Origin: Bremia lactucae
Lineage: Eukaryota > Oomycota > Peronosporomycetes > Peronosporales > Peronosporaceae
Reading direction: 5' to 3'
Length of the DNA stretch: 36,106 bases
NCBI RefSeq assembly: GCF_004359215.1
Contig: NC_090613.1
Coordinates: forward strand, 572,603-608,708
The position numbers and the translations under genes are program-made. This document shows, one piece after another, positions 10,351 to 20,360 of the stretch (position 1 is the stretch's first letter; every line of letters begins with the position of its first letter). The notes beneath the pieces are model-generated. The model saw nothing but the letters and a program-made list of their open reading frames with translations, was not told where the DNA came from and made no database searches.

Positions 10351-10916
10351 CTTATAGTGAATATCGATTCACCCCACTTTGTGTGGAAGGGCGCATCTAA
10401 GAGAGTCGGGTCGCAGCTATACCAGCTGGATCTGGGCCCAAGGCGAAGACACCGTAGAAGCTCGCCGCTATCCATGAGCGATAACTTACGCCAAATGTAA
10501 TAACCTGATGTCAATACTTGATGCCTTTGCGTGATCAGACTCGTGGGGCTCGGTGACCTCATTGAGGGAAATTCCGATCGTCTTGTATTAAACGATAAAA
10601 TGCCAAAACGATGCTTCGTTTGAGAACTGGGCCGATCAGGCCCGTCGCCTCCGCACCATCTAGCTTATAAGAGAGTCTGTAGATGTGGCTAATATTTGTT
10701 TAGAACGAAAGCTTTGCTTCGAGTTCGCGAAGTATAAACGCCAAAGGTCAATAACAATCAGCGTATCTGCTTCAAAACGAGGATAGCTCCAGCCAGTACT
10801 CCAGTGCTTCAGTTGCCCGCGCAACCATGTATCGAAGCCGCACTGAGGCTAAAAGATCCTATAAAACTTATATTGGCGGAAAGCATCGTTTGACGCAAGT
10901 TGACTGAGCGCGGCGC
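10351..10916. other. No gene recognised
   Basis: No convincing ORF or domain on either strand. It lies between the gag-like fragments and the chromodomain end of minus-strand element E, so it may hold the decayed 3' end and LTR of E, but no LTR ends or polypurine tract could be identified. Confidence 0.35.
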
Positions 10917-11132
10917 TCAAAAGTGCAACGGCGTACGAGCAATCTTGCAGAAGAGGCACCTCAAGCTCCCAAGATTTTCCGATGAGGGGCGCTCAAGCCA
11001 CTTCACCAGATACTGGTATTGACTCTTGCGACGACGTCGCTCTTGGAAATTTTTCACGTGAAACGGAAGATCCCCCAGCTCCTCGAGTAACGTAAAAACG
11101 CTTTTGATGCTGACACGTGCATTAGTGAGCAC
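10917..11132 (-). pseudogene. Chromodomain of element E
   Basis: The reading RKSQYQYLVKWLERPSSENL on the minus strand has the YLVKW...P.SENTWE-type core of a chromodomain, the fold that binds methylated histone tails and in chromoviruses steers integration. The tryptophan normally found in the WEP part is lost and the helix that should follow is garbled. It lies at the C-terminal end of pol in E, as expected. About 500 bp with no clear motif (11133-11640) separate it from the integrase C-terminus. Confidence 0.6.
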
Positions 11133-11642
11133 CTACATGGCGACTGAGACGATGGACGCGCGCTGCCTCGACCATCCCACAGCTCTTAGTACTCGCATAT
11201 CGATTAGAATTTCTTCAGTGATAGTTCGAATAAGCGAAGAATCTCTGTTGAGTGCCCTGCAAGCACCGATTCTTTGTCCATATCATCCTCTTCTACTTTT
11301 TAACACCATGCTATTTACTGTGCTGGTTGCTAAAGCTAAAGCTAATTTTTTTGTTAGCCGTTTCTCCTATCATAGACGAGTCATTGACGGGTGAAATGCT
11401 GCTGCTATACTTGATCGCAACTGCGAATTTCGCGCAGTCACGTCACTGTGGAAGGAAATAACAACAAATGTTATCGATTTACAGTGCGCTGATTCAGAGC
11501 ACGAAGTGCAACTTCTTTGCGAGAGGTACGCTCGGATCAAGGGGTCTTTTGACGCGGTCTTATGACGTTGTAACGTTAATAACTTCGTTAAGAGGGCCAG
11601 TTGAACATTCTGCTAACGATGCAGCAATCTGCGGCTCGACGC

Positions 11643-12700
11643 CTACCTCGGCGCGAGCGTCTTTAAGCTCATTTGGGACGGGTCCTGATATGTAAGCCAG
11701 CCGACGGAAAACACTGGGTGTGTACGCAGCTTGCGAGGAAAGTTTGGCGGGTAAGCTAGGCCCTTCTTGGTCATGACCGTACATGAATTTGGGCTTAAAG
11801 ACCGCAAAAAAAACTTTCTAGTTAGATTTTTAGCGTTTAATAGAATTCGGTCTCCGACCGCAAAAAAACCAATACAACTTCTGCCTTTGGCATTCACTTG
11901 TTCTTTCTTTTTGTCTTTGCTATCAACCATTATCTCACGCACATGTCTTAAGACACTACATCGCGCTGCGAGAAACTCGCTGACTTGTTTCCAAACGGTA
12001 GCAGGGCTGATATCAGCAAGCCTATCGGCTAAGCCCTGAACCATGTAGTGGTATCGTTAATGGAACGCGATGGTGTGCGGGACCGCTTACGTTGAACTAG
12101 GTATGGCCTGTAGAGGCATGTACAGCGTAGATTGACTCAATCTTCACTACTGGGAGCTTTATCACCAGTGCTTTGGTGTTTCAGCACACACACTGCGAAA
12201 AACGTCTCCAATGATGCGATCGACACGTCTAGTTTGACGATCGTGTATGCGAGTGGTTCGCTGTGGACATGTCCAATCTGATCCCAAGCACTAGAAAAAT
12301 TGATTTTTGGAATTAACCTGTGATACGGGGGTCTCAATCAGAGATAATTACCACAGGCTAACCGTGTTGTCGAAACACGCCATTAGTGAAAACTCTTGCT
12401 GTACCTTCACCATCAATGGTATTTGGCACAGCCGCTGAATGAGCTATTTTATCAACCAGTCAACAAAGACCACGATGCCCGTGTTACCGCGGAACTTTTG
12501 GTAGGGCAAACACAAAATCGATAAGAATGCACTTTTAACACCCTGTGGGTACGGGTAGACTAGCCGAGGATTTAAACTGTTTGCAAGTTTTGCATCTACC
12601 AACGTAGGTGGTTCCTCATTTTTAGAACTTAAGCCACCAATAAATCTGGCTCGCGGCGCCGTAGGTATTTTATCGACCGGCCTCATAGAGGATACGATAC
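11643..12700 (-). pseudogene. Integrase of element E (core and C-terminal domain)
   Basis: Starting at 12686, the linker to the core is followed by IDFVFALPK with a preserved first Asp (about 12525), and GNTGIVVFVD at about 12490-12460. The region of the second Asp and catalytic Glu (12440-12230) is garbled. The block AVHASTGHT and RVPLTIPLHGSGL is readable at about 12120-12030. The C-terminal domain is well kept in one 133-codon frame (12044-11643): FFAVGDRILLNAKNL, then GLAYPPNFPRKLRTHPVF and DPSQMSLKTLAPR. This ending is typical of oomycete gypsy integrases. Several frameshifts make it inactive. Confidence 0.75.
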
Positions 12701-12726
12701 TAAATCATCATCATGAGGAACTAAAA

Positions 12727-12960
12727 TCACAAATAATTGTTACTAAAAAATTTGTATTGAATCGTGTCAAATGATTCATAAATATTACACCGTTACATTT
12801 ATTATTGGACTTTCTTTAAATTTGAAAAGAGAACACCTACAAACTCTTACTATTCAAATAGTTAAATAAATTTTAAACAAGTAAAAAGGACTATCCATAG
12901 GATATTCAAGAAAACATTTTAAAAATTATGTAAGTTTCATTATTATCGAAAACAATCTAC
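12727..12960. other. AT-rich segment in place of the integrase zinc domain of E
   Basis: About 230 bp, very AT-rich compared with both flanks, with no coding motif. On the minus strand it sits between the RNase H-integrase linker (LLRALKCTESDI at about 13075-13040) and the integrase core, exactly where the HHCC zinc domain should be. It looks like an insertion or replacement of unknown origin. Confidence 0.4.
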
Positions 12961-13179
12961 GATGCGCGGAGTATCCGCATTATTCGTGCAAAAACGCAAC
13001 AACCGTTATTGATGGGAAATCGATGTCAGCTTGAACGCAAACGTGCCGATAATTTATGTCCGACTCAGTGCACTTGAGAGCTCGTAGCAAAGCTACACAC
13101 TGTTCATCGTTGGCGTAAGCCTAACGGATTAATCCAGTAATAGGTGATGTTGTAGTCGCTAAAAAGAGAGAGACGCATA

Positions 13180-13567
13180 ATTCGGCCTGCGTGTTAACGC
13201 ATCAGCCAAAGTGTTCTGCTCAAAATTGTATTCCACGAAAAATAAAAGTTATCGGCTATACTCTGTGAGAGATGGGACGACATTGCGCAGTGCGTAAAGA
13301 CACGTGATTTGTATATATTACAAACGGCTTGGATCCAAACAAAATGAACCCTGAATATGGCAACAGCATATATCCTTGCAAATTGTTCTTGTCATGAACA
13401 TCACAGTTCTTTTCTGCAGCTTTAAGCTGTCTAGACTTGAACACAATGACGCGTTCCCGTCCATCTTCACATGCTTGTAAACGATCACTGTCTATGGGAA
13501 AATCAGATGCGTCACAGACGACACTGGAAGACCGATTAGGATTTGGCCAGAGACAAAATCGGAGCAT
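13180..13567 (-). pseudogene. RNase H of element E
   Basis: One long frame (13567-13256) reads VVCDASDFPIDS, RERVIVFKSRQLKAAEKN, HDKNNLQGY and SKPFVIYTNHVSLRTA. The first catalytic Asp (CDASDF) is present. The Glu of the usual KELLAM block is replaced (KNNLQG), and the Asp of YTDH is Asn (YTNH). The tail FVEYNFEQNTLADALTRRP is visible in another frame at about 13235-13180, with the DALTRRP signature that ends RNase H. Inactive through loss of two catalytic residues and frameshifts. Confidence 0.75.
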
Positions 13568-13639
13568 GGATTATGCTGTTTTTGACTGCTTCAAAATCAT
13601 CATTCTCGATAGTTGTTCAGCATTAATCGGTATCCTTCT

Positions 13640-14536
13640 CTAAATGCTTGGATAATGGCCGGTCTATATCAGCGTATTTTTGCTATTCTTGTAATAGACG
13701 TCAGCTAGACCTCGCCAATTATTGAAGTCCTTTGGGCTTTTAGAAATCGGCTAATCGGCGATGGCTTTGACCTTGGCAGGATCTGCCTTTAGGTCACCTT
13801 CCTCAATGAAGCAGTCCAGAAAGGGAACTTCTTCTGCATTAAAGATGCATTTTGAAGCGTTGGCATATAGGTGTTTATGTGCATGGACTCGAGCAGAGCT
13901 CGTAATTGAACGATGTGGTTCTTCACGTCCGATCGACCCTGACCTGCGCGACTGTGGACGGAAATTTTATTGAATGAAGTCTGTCCATAACCTCCATGGG
14001 GGGGGAGAGTTGTGTCACTATAGGGTTAAAATGTAGCCGGGGCATTGAAAAGCCCTTGCGAAAACACCAACCACTCGCATATCATACCGACCGGGGTGCT
14101 AACCGCTTTTTTTAAGAGGGATGTCACTAGCTCGCATGATCAACTATTAATAACTATCTACTAAATCGAGCCGAATGTACATTGTACATTGTACATCTCA
14201 TCAAATTGTTCTGGAGAACATACAATCTAGAAATGGGGTTTGTGTTAGTATAGTGGCTGGTAGCATTTAGCTTATTAAAGCATTAACAATGCGCCATTTA
14301 CCATTTGAATAGTGGTAAATCTTTGACACAAATGTCGGTGTCAAATGGGGAGATTTACTCTCGCGTACCTTTCCAGCCTCTTGCTTATCACGGAAGAAAT
14401 CGGCAATGACGTCACACTGTTCCTTTGGTAAAGGCCACTGTCGTGTAACACAGTAACTGGTTCCAGGAACCAAATCAATTTCACGACGGTCACCTCTATC
14501 TGAAGATAAAACCGATGGTGGATTGGTACACACCAC
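13640..14536 (-). pseudogene. Reverse transcriptase of element E
   Basis: The N-terminal part (14536-14267) is continuous: VCTNPPSVLSSDRG, REIDLVPGTSYCVTRQWPLP, a helix, VRESKSPHLTPTF and GKWRIVNA. Further on, VSTPVGMICEWLVFSQGLFN (about 14100-14040) carries the PQGLSNAP block. At about 13985-13960 the catalytic box, normally YFDD, reads SFNK, so both metal-binding aspartates are gone; VHSRAGQGRSDV follows. The thumb region LYANASKCIFNAEEVPFLDC is at about 13885-13825. Stops and frameshifts are scattered. Confidence 0.78.
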
Positions 14537-14569
14537 TTCTTAAAATTTCTTAACTAAGGAATAGAATGT

Positions 14570-15842
14570 ACCGTGGGATCTTGAAGGTTTGCGAATCCAC
14601 TCCGCGCACTAAGTGCAGCTTTTGTGTCTCTCAAAACGACTTTATCCAGAAGCGAGGATGCAAATAACTCAATATTGGATCGAACAACCACCATCTCAGA
14701 TAAGTCACTAGCCTTTAAGGCTCGGCCAATTCATCAACAGACATTTCGTCTAGCTCTAAAAGCACTTAACGCAGGATACCTCGAAGCTACCTTCTCCCCT
14801 GATGTTACCGGTCACACCATCTAGATGCGTATACACCTGTTCGCTTGAATCACTTTGTGACGTTATAGACGCTTTCCATCTCTGCTGTCTTGGAGTCGAG
14901 ACAATACGCATCTTGGAGGCCAATCCACCCGCGTTCCCAAGTTTTCCAATCTTTTTTGCTACGTACCAGAGTTGGTGTCCAATCCGGCATTCAACAGGAA
15001 TTATGTAACTCAAAGTCCTTATCTAGTGATCGTCTACGTGTCACTTCACGTGCATTAGAAGGGGTGATCCGAAATGCTATGGCAACTTGCCAACAGTGTC
15101 ACGACTGACATGCCACCTCGGTCGATCACACTTGGTGGACTTAGACGTGCCACTCCACATGTCTCAAGAATCTAACACCCTAAATGACTCGACTCTAGGC
15201 CTACAATGCTTTCAGCATTGAGTGATTCGTTATTGCAACGAGTGCCACTTGACGGAGCACGTGCCGTTCCACCTCCTTTTCCTGAGCCGGGCTCAAAATT
15301 AGTGTTTTCAACATTGGAGTTCATTGGCTCAGATATTCCTTTGTCAAGCACACTGACAGATTCGGTCTGTGAATCACGCCAATAGCGCTTTTGCTGAGGT
15401 GAATTCATGACTCTTCAAAGCTTTGCTAGAAGCATTGTGCGTTGCGCTTAAGTTCTTAGACCTCCAATCAATTCATCGCTCATGGAATTTAAGACAGGTC
15501 ATACCGAGGATGAAATCATAGCTCGAATCTAAATATAGCACGAGACAGCGTTCCAACTAAGAAGCCAGGCTTGTGCTCACGTTCGTGCCATAACGTCCAT
15601 AGCTTATTAAGGCTAGGTCCTGTATACTCTCACATCCTAGAGATTTAACAGAGCCTAGGTTTTCCCCAGTAGGACGACCCGCCCCTACTAGGTATCGATA
15701 TTTTCTGCACCGTAACAGATATCTAGTATAGGTCAGGATTGTTGCTCTTTCGAGCTTTGCGCACACTGTGTAAGACCCGAGTCTGACATATATGTTTCGT
15801 GCTTTCGCAGCATCTGCGGCTTTATTTTATTCTGTTTTACAG
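14570..15842 (-). pseudogene. Protease remnants and protease-RT linker of element E
   Basis: A protease C-terminal signature YDFILGMTCLKFHER, then IDWRSKNL after a stop, is readable at about 15527-15450 and matches the YDLILGMPWL...WIDWR block of intact gypsy proteases (compare element G). The active-site DSG motif was not found. The linker is readable in one frame at 15013-14756 (DSSEQVYTHLDGVTGNIRG, EVSCVKCF), which is a conserved linker wording in this family, followed by a decayed stretch to RT. Intervening sequence shows no clear domain. Confidence 0.6.
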
Positions 15843-16690
15843 CTTAAAATTCTTCATCTCCTTCCTCACCGAAATCGAGATCCATGGGTACCAGTCTATC
15901 AGACGACTCTGATATGCTCAAAGAGCTATTGCGGCAAACGGGCGTGCTAATACGAGCGGCCGTATAGTCGAATTCAGCGCGTAGCGCTATGGCAAGTGCC
16001 TCTTTAAAAGTAACGAAATGGGATCGGAGCAATATCGTCCGGTCAACAACCTTATTGAGATCACTCATCAAGACGATTACTAAATAGCTTCTTGCACCAG
16101 GTCTTGATGCATAGCGGCAGTGAAAGTTCTCAGATCCTGGACATAGTCTCTTAGGGTTCGTTTACCTCAATGAGTCTCTTTGAGTCGTGATCGTGTACGA
16201 ATAGCTTGACCAGGTAGTGCAAACATGCTAGTCATTTGCTGTTTTAGCAAATCTAACGTCATTGATAGACGTATCTGTACATCAGTGCGCTCTATCACCG
16301 AGCATAGAGATGGCAATGGACACATTTTGTCGATCGGTTAAGAACATGGCAGAGTTGATGGACATCTCCATTTGCTTGATCCAAAAAAAGGATGTTATGT
16401 TCCTCTTTATCCTCAAATCTCTGAGAATTGAAAGCAAGAAGGCGAGCACAAGGCTCTGGATTAGGTACAGAAATGTACTGAGTCGGCATAGATATTGCTG
16501 AGTGCCCAATAAGAGAGAATTCATGTTGTATAAACAATCCAAGCCTTGCGTCAAGAACCTATGGCCCCTAGGTTAGGATGTGATTTTTGAGCTCTAGCCC
16601 AAACAAGGATTTGCTTTCTTAATCGCTGCGCACTTCACTCTCGAAATTCGGGAAAAGGGTCCAATTTAGCGGAGGCTTCGGCTTATGAAG
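15842..16690 (-). pseudogene. gag: gag of element E (broken)
   Basis: The capsid core is split over two frames at 16554-16282: ANGDVHQLCHVLNR in one and MEMSINSAMFLTDRQNVSIA in the other, corresponding to the conserved capsid helix that precedes the GRAREWA motif. The C-terminal capsid end is one frame at 16071-15844: DRTILLRSHFVTFKEALAIA, RAEFDYTAAR and the PMDLDFGEEGDEEF end. No CCHC zinc knuckle was identified after it. Start position is uncertain (about 16690). Confidence 0.65.
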
Positions 16691-16925
16691 ACTGAGGCGT
16701 AACTTGACGTTGCGTACACGCACCAGGTGAAGCGAAGCTATCTTGATCATTCGTTCTCTAATATTTATTGATTATTCCTGGCCTCGTCGAACAGCATGAC
16801 GAGACCAATCCTTCGGGTCAGAAGGCCCATCGGAAACGAGCGCTACGCGCGCTCGAAAAGAGTTTGTAGAAATAATTTCCTCGCGCATCTCGGAAGAGAT
16901 GCACGTTCTCCAATGAGGATCTTTA

Positions 16926-17940
16926 ATGGAGTATGCCTGCTTTAAGGCGCACACTGCACGCTTAAAGCCACAGGGATATCAGTTCGCCTACAAGAGGCAA
17001 GGTAAGGACAAATCTGTAGCTTATAGCATGTACCGACAACGGATCATTTCTCTAACCGGTCCCGTAAGACAACTCGTTTGTCAAGCCAGACCTCGCGGCT
17101 TGTGCTTAGAACATTCTGAACAAACGTCTTCCCAAGATTGGAACAAAGAAGAGATATCCTTTGCACGCTTGTAAGTGTACATCTATACCGGAAAAGGCAT
17201 CGATAAAGAGCTCTATTCTGTCCCCACCAGGCTTGTGTAGCCTGGACGCGTAAAACAAAAGATGTCTAAATCGTTCGTCGGTCATACCAGACCAACACAT
17301 AAAATTTTTATTAGAGGGCAACCAGGCTTTCTGTTCGGGTGAGGTTAGCGGCGCATTACGGTCACTATCCCGTTGGTCAATTATAGCTGTTGCGCTAACA
17401 TTAGGTTTAGAGTGGCCCTTTCGTCGACTTCTTTCTGGTGATTCAGAAAAGCTTTAATAGTCATATGTTTTAGGAAGTGACTTATACGACAACTTCGTTA
17501 CTAGTTATGCATTCTGACATCTCCAGAGATGTCGTTGTCGATGGATTCATCACAAGATAACTCCCCACCCCATCCAAAAAAGATATGACGAGTCAAATAC
17601 TGGGTTCTGGCGTGACTACCAAAGAGGCCATGTCAACATGGCCTCTTTGGTAGTCACGCCAGAACCCATAGGTTGGCGGACACGGCCCCTAAAGAATCGG
17701 AGGCCTTTAAATTCGCCACGGAGTCGAACGATGATGCCGACCCAAACCAGTCACCTACAATGGGCGTAGTAGGTGACTTGGACCAGTCACCTTTAATTGG
17801 AGTAGGAGGTGACGCACTCCCCAGAGTAAACGCATTTGCGTCTATTGAAACGTTTGCATAACTAGCAGCTGCACTGAGCATGCAACCGCCACCTTTAAGG
17901 CTATACAAGCCACGCGCATTGGTTTCGATACCATGCGCAA
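16926..17940 (-). pseudogene. Opposite-strand ORF of element D (broken)
   Basis: Same unrecognised protein as in A and C. From the minus strand: N-terminal SPPTPIKGDW repeats (two copies of a SPPTPI/SPTTPIVGDW unit at about 17820-17735; SSPPTPIIGYW at the same position in A), the middle block ASRLHKPGGDRIELFIDAF (about 17290-17230), and FVQNV..SREVWLDK in another frame (about 17125-17080). It is interrupted by a 68-bp palindrome at 17601-17668 and by frameshifts. In D the downstream part overlaps the chromodomain tail in antisense (SDGPSDPKDWSRH at about 16843-16805), as in C. Confidence 0.55.
17601..17668. repeat. Perfect 68-bp palindrome (33-bp arms, 2-bp centre)
   Basis: 17601-17633 is the exact reverse complement of 17636-17668, with CA between. 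Comparison with element A (about 7733-7760) shows the right arm corresponds to ancestral sequence, so the left arm is the added inverted copy. Confidence 0.95.
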
Positions 17941-17956
17941 CCAAAAGTTTTGAATT

Positions 17957-18610
17957 CATGACACAGTATTTCGAACCTGGTATAACGTCGATACCGTGTC
18001 GAAAACCTTTATCCTTAGGCAACTCGGACGGTACGGATTCAAAGAATACATTCTTGAATCCGATCAAATCTTGATATACAGCCTTTGGCTTCAAAGAGTC
18101 CCAGGATTGGGACGTGAAACGTTCATCCGGGTCTTCTTTTCGAGGACACTTTTGTTCATATATAAGCTGCCAAGAGCCTATTCGCTCACAAACAATATTA
18201 TTGCCAACCGAATATTGATCACGTACTTGTCATCTGTGACGAGAAGGACGATCTGCTTGGCATTGCCATTACGCAGGTCACTCAAGAACCATTAAGGCTC
18301 TAGCGTTGGCAATTGAGTAATATCCGAAGTCATCTTTGAAGGAAGGCGCTATCAGATCAAGTGTGCAAGCGCCTACACATCTGTTTTTTCTAAGTCATTA
18401 AATATCTCAATTTTCTCTTTGAAACCTTTTTTAAAGGTACCTGGGAACATTTGACCACAGGCGACTTATTTCTGCAGAGGCTTGGAAGCTTATCCCCTCA
18501 AGTTTTCTTGGGGATTATCCTCCCTAACTGCCTCTTGGTGTGGTTGCGCAACCACAGCGAGATCCTCTACGATCGACGCCTCAGTCGGTCTAGCTATGGA
18601 GCGTTTTACT
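17957..18610 (-). pseudogene. Inverted linker/RT-start fragment of a family 1 element
   Basis: Read on the minus strand from 18610 down, this matches the protease-RT linker of elements A (3390-3960) and C, ending with YQDLIGFKNVFFESVPSELP, KDKGFRHGIDVIPGSKYCV at about 18075-17962, the first RT block. It is joined at 17957 to element D and at about 18620 to a plus-strand protease piece, so it is inverted relative to both neighbours. In one 146-codon minus frame (18094-17654) the RT start is fused to the D opposite-strand ORF; that fusion is most likely a by-product of the rearrangement. Confidence 0.7.
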
Positions 18611-18619
18611 GTTCAAGCA

Positions 18620-18902
18620 ACGTCAAAATATTTTGCAGGCCTTTTGACGAAAATTGCTCATCATTTACAAAAATTGTTTAACTAACCCAGAGATTGAGAT
18701 TAATCTCATCACCCTGAAAATTAAAGTGTCAAATAAATTGCCACCTAAATTTTGTCGATTGCGGGGCGTCAAACAACTTTATTCGACGCACAACGCTACA
18801 AGATCACAGACTCATATTTAGTGAGCGCGAAATACCGCTAGTGAGGATGACAGTGCGCCCAGCAACAGGCGTATCTGTAGCGGTCCAGACTTCGTTATTA
18901 GA
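18620..18902 (+). pseudogene. Protease fragment of a family 1 element
   Basis: Plus strand, matching element A 2660-2930. It reads LITLKIKVSNKLP, FVDCGASNNFIRR with the Asp codon at 18757-18759, HRLIFSEREIPL and VRPATGVSVAV. The active site is D-C-G-A rather than D-S/T-G-A. It stops at about 18902, where family 2 sequence (element B) takes over. Confidence 0.7.
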
Positions 18903-18904
18903 CA

Positions 18905-20164
18905 CCAGGGAAGTGTGTCTAGTGCGAAAGCACAATCTCAGCCGTCGACGTTGGCAGCCATGAAGTCATACCACGTGACGAGCTCATTGGCCTCTGAGAT
19001 AAAAGAGAGCTACAGTCAGGACGATCACTGTCGCCTGCTGTTGGATCACTTCGGTGGACAAGAGTTTTCCCTTCCGTCGCACCTGAAAGCTAAGCTCAAT
19101 CGCTTTAGCTACAGCGATGGCCTGTTATGGCATCAGCTGTCACCTTGTGATCCCTTGAGAATCTATGTGCATCATGACACAGATCTCAAGTTGATGATCC
19201 TTCACGAGCTCCATGATGCACCATCTAGTGGGCATCTGGGCCGTGAAAAGACATTCTTACGAGTGTCAGAGGAATTTTGGTGGCCACACCTATATAGATG
19301 GGTGGCCAACTATATTCGCTCTTGCGAACAGTGTCAGCGCATTAAGCCTGCACCGTCCAGCAGTGCGCCACTGAAGCCGCTACCGATTCCAACCAGCTGT
19401 TGGAAGTCAGTAAGCCTGGACTTCATGTTTGGCATGCCGCCCGATCATAAGGGTCGGACAGAGCTAGTCGTCTTTGTAGACAGGCTGAGCAAAATGGTGC
19501 ATTTAGCACCATGGAAAACACAGGCAAGGAGGCAGACCTTTTGTTCCTGGATAATGTATCTCGACTACACGGGATGCCCGAGTTTATAGTATCGGACCGG
19601 GATCCACGTTTTACGTCTGATTTTTGGCGACATGTGTTGGAGCTGCTAGGTATCCACATGTCGACCGCAGATCATCCCCAGACCGATGGCCAAACAGAAC
19701 GTGCCGATCGGGTCGTGGCGGATGTCTTACGCACTATAGCAACTCCCAAAGAGTGGAGCAAGCTGTTGCCCTTTATGGAGTTCGCTATAAATATTAGTGT
19801 ACACGCCAGTACGGGTGAGACACCGTTTTATATTAACGGACTGCCCCATCCTCGGACGCCAGTCTTGTTTGTGCGCAGCCTGAGGCTTAGTGGGGGAGGG
19901 CCCCTCACTATGCTCGGTGCGAAAGAGGGACATAATTTCGTCAATATAACGATGATTCATGGGGGTATCATCTCAAAGACTGAAACTTGCACTAGTGACC
20001 CTGCCAGTTTAGCGGTGGTCAATAAAACTGCGCCTTATGACTGACCTCTTGGCGGTTTCATAGGCGAGTTTGATGCTAAAAACGTGAGCGAGGCTCAACG
20101 CTTTTTGAATGAGCGATTAGCCATCACACGTAAAGTCCGTGACGCAATGGCAAGCGCACAGGAC
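18905..20164 (+). pseudogene. Integrase of element B, N-terminal and core part
   Basis: Open from about 18915 to 19500 in one frame: linker helices, zinc domain with HELHDAPSSGH and IRSCEQCQRIKP (HHCC), and SLDFMFGMPP with the first catalytic Asp at 19419-19421. After a one-base frameshift near 19505-19530 the core continues in the next frame (to about 19900): VSDRDPRF (Asp at 19595-19597) and DHPQTDGQTE (Glu at 19697-19699). The Asp-Glu spacing is 33 residues rather than the usual 35 seen in element C, from a small in-frame deletion after LELLG. A second frame change occurs before 20084, where AQRFLNERLAITRKVRDAMA resumes and ends at 20164 at the foreign insert. Confidence 0.85.
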
Positions 20165-20360
20165 ACAGCGCTGAGCGCTTTTAAGACTATTATTAAGGCA
20201 GCGAATAATGCATCTATTCCAGTGTTTGTTAGTGACACTAATATTGTAAAAGATGGAGCTGTAGCCGCCCTTGGACAAAATCAATATAACTTAGGCCTGC
20301 AAACAGCAAAAATGATAGTAAAAGTTCTTGAAGGTAAAGAAATTGGAGAAATACCAGTAG
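20165..20360 (+). other. Bacterial-type ABC-transporter substrate-binding protein fragment inside integrase
   Basis: About 65 codons are open here, reading IPVFVSDTNIVKDGAVAALG, YNLGLQTAKMIVKVLEGKEI and IPVE. This is the wording of the C-terminal lobe of PF04392-type (ABC_sub_bind, TrpX-like) periplasmic substrate-binding proteins of bacteria. The insert borders are sharp: integrase sequence ends ...MASAQD at 20164 and resumes with AGACAAAAAGAATATGCG (RQKEYA) at 20361, which is contiguous in related integrases. The left junction is in frame; the right junction shifts the integrase frame. The insert is more AT-rich than its flanks and has no target-site duplication or inverted ends. It could be captured bacterial DNA or an assembly chimera. 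Confidence 0.75.

Larger units (their letters stand above)
10917..16690 (-). mobile_element. Element E: decayed third-family Ty3/gypsy chromovirus, minus strand
   Basis: Read from high to low coordinates, the order is gag (16690-15842), protease traces (about 15530-15450), linker (about 15013-14570), RT (14536-13640), RNase H (13567-13180), RNase H-integrase linker (13110-12960), integrase (12700-11643) and chromodomain (11132-10917). This is the normal Ty3/gypsy chromovirus order. Motif wording differs from families 1 and 2 (for example DLVPGTSYCVTRQWPLP in RT and GLAYPPNFPRKLRTHPVF in integrase). Neither LTR is recognisable. The 5' side abuts the plus-strand D fragment at about 16770. Confidence 0.75.
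16782..17957 (+). mobile_element. Element D: 3' fragment of a family 1 element
   Basis: Begins inside a chromodomain tail (plus strand GLVEQHDETNPSGQKAHRKR at 16782-16840, matching GLVRQFDETHPMDQKAHRET in element C). It continues through the region of the opposite-strand ORF (16926-17940, matching 7277-7990 of element A). It ends abruptly at about 17957, before any polypurine tract or LTR. The left end abuts minus-strand element E. Confidence 0.65.

Noticed and set aside
14170..14200. Triple GTACATT repeat (14179-14200) as a regulatory array
   Set aside because: Three short direct copies within a decayed RT region; a simple slippage repeat is enough to explain it.
17654..18094. 146-codon minus-strand frame as a new fusion gene
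   Set aside because: It is the accidental fusion of an inverted RT start with the D opposite-strand ORF at a rearrangement join; no start, promoter or second copy supports it.
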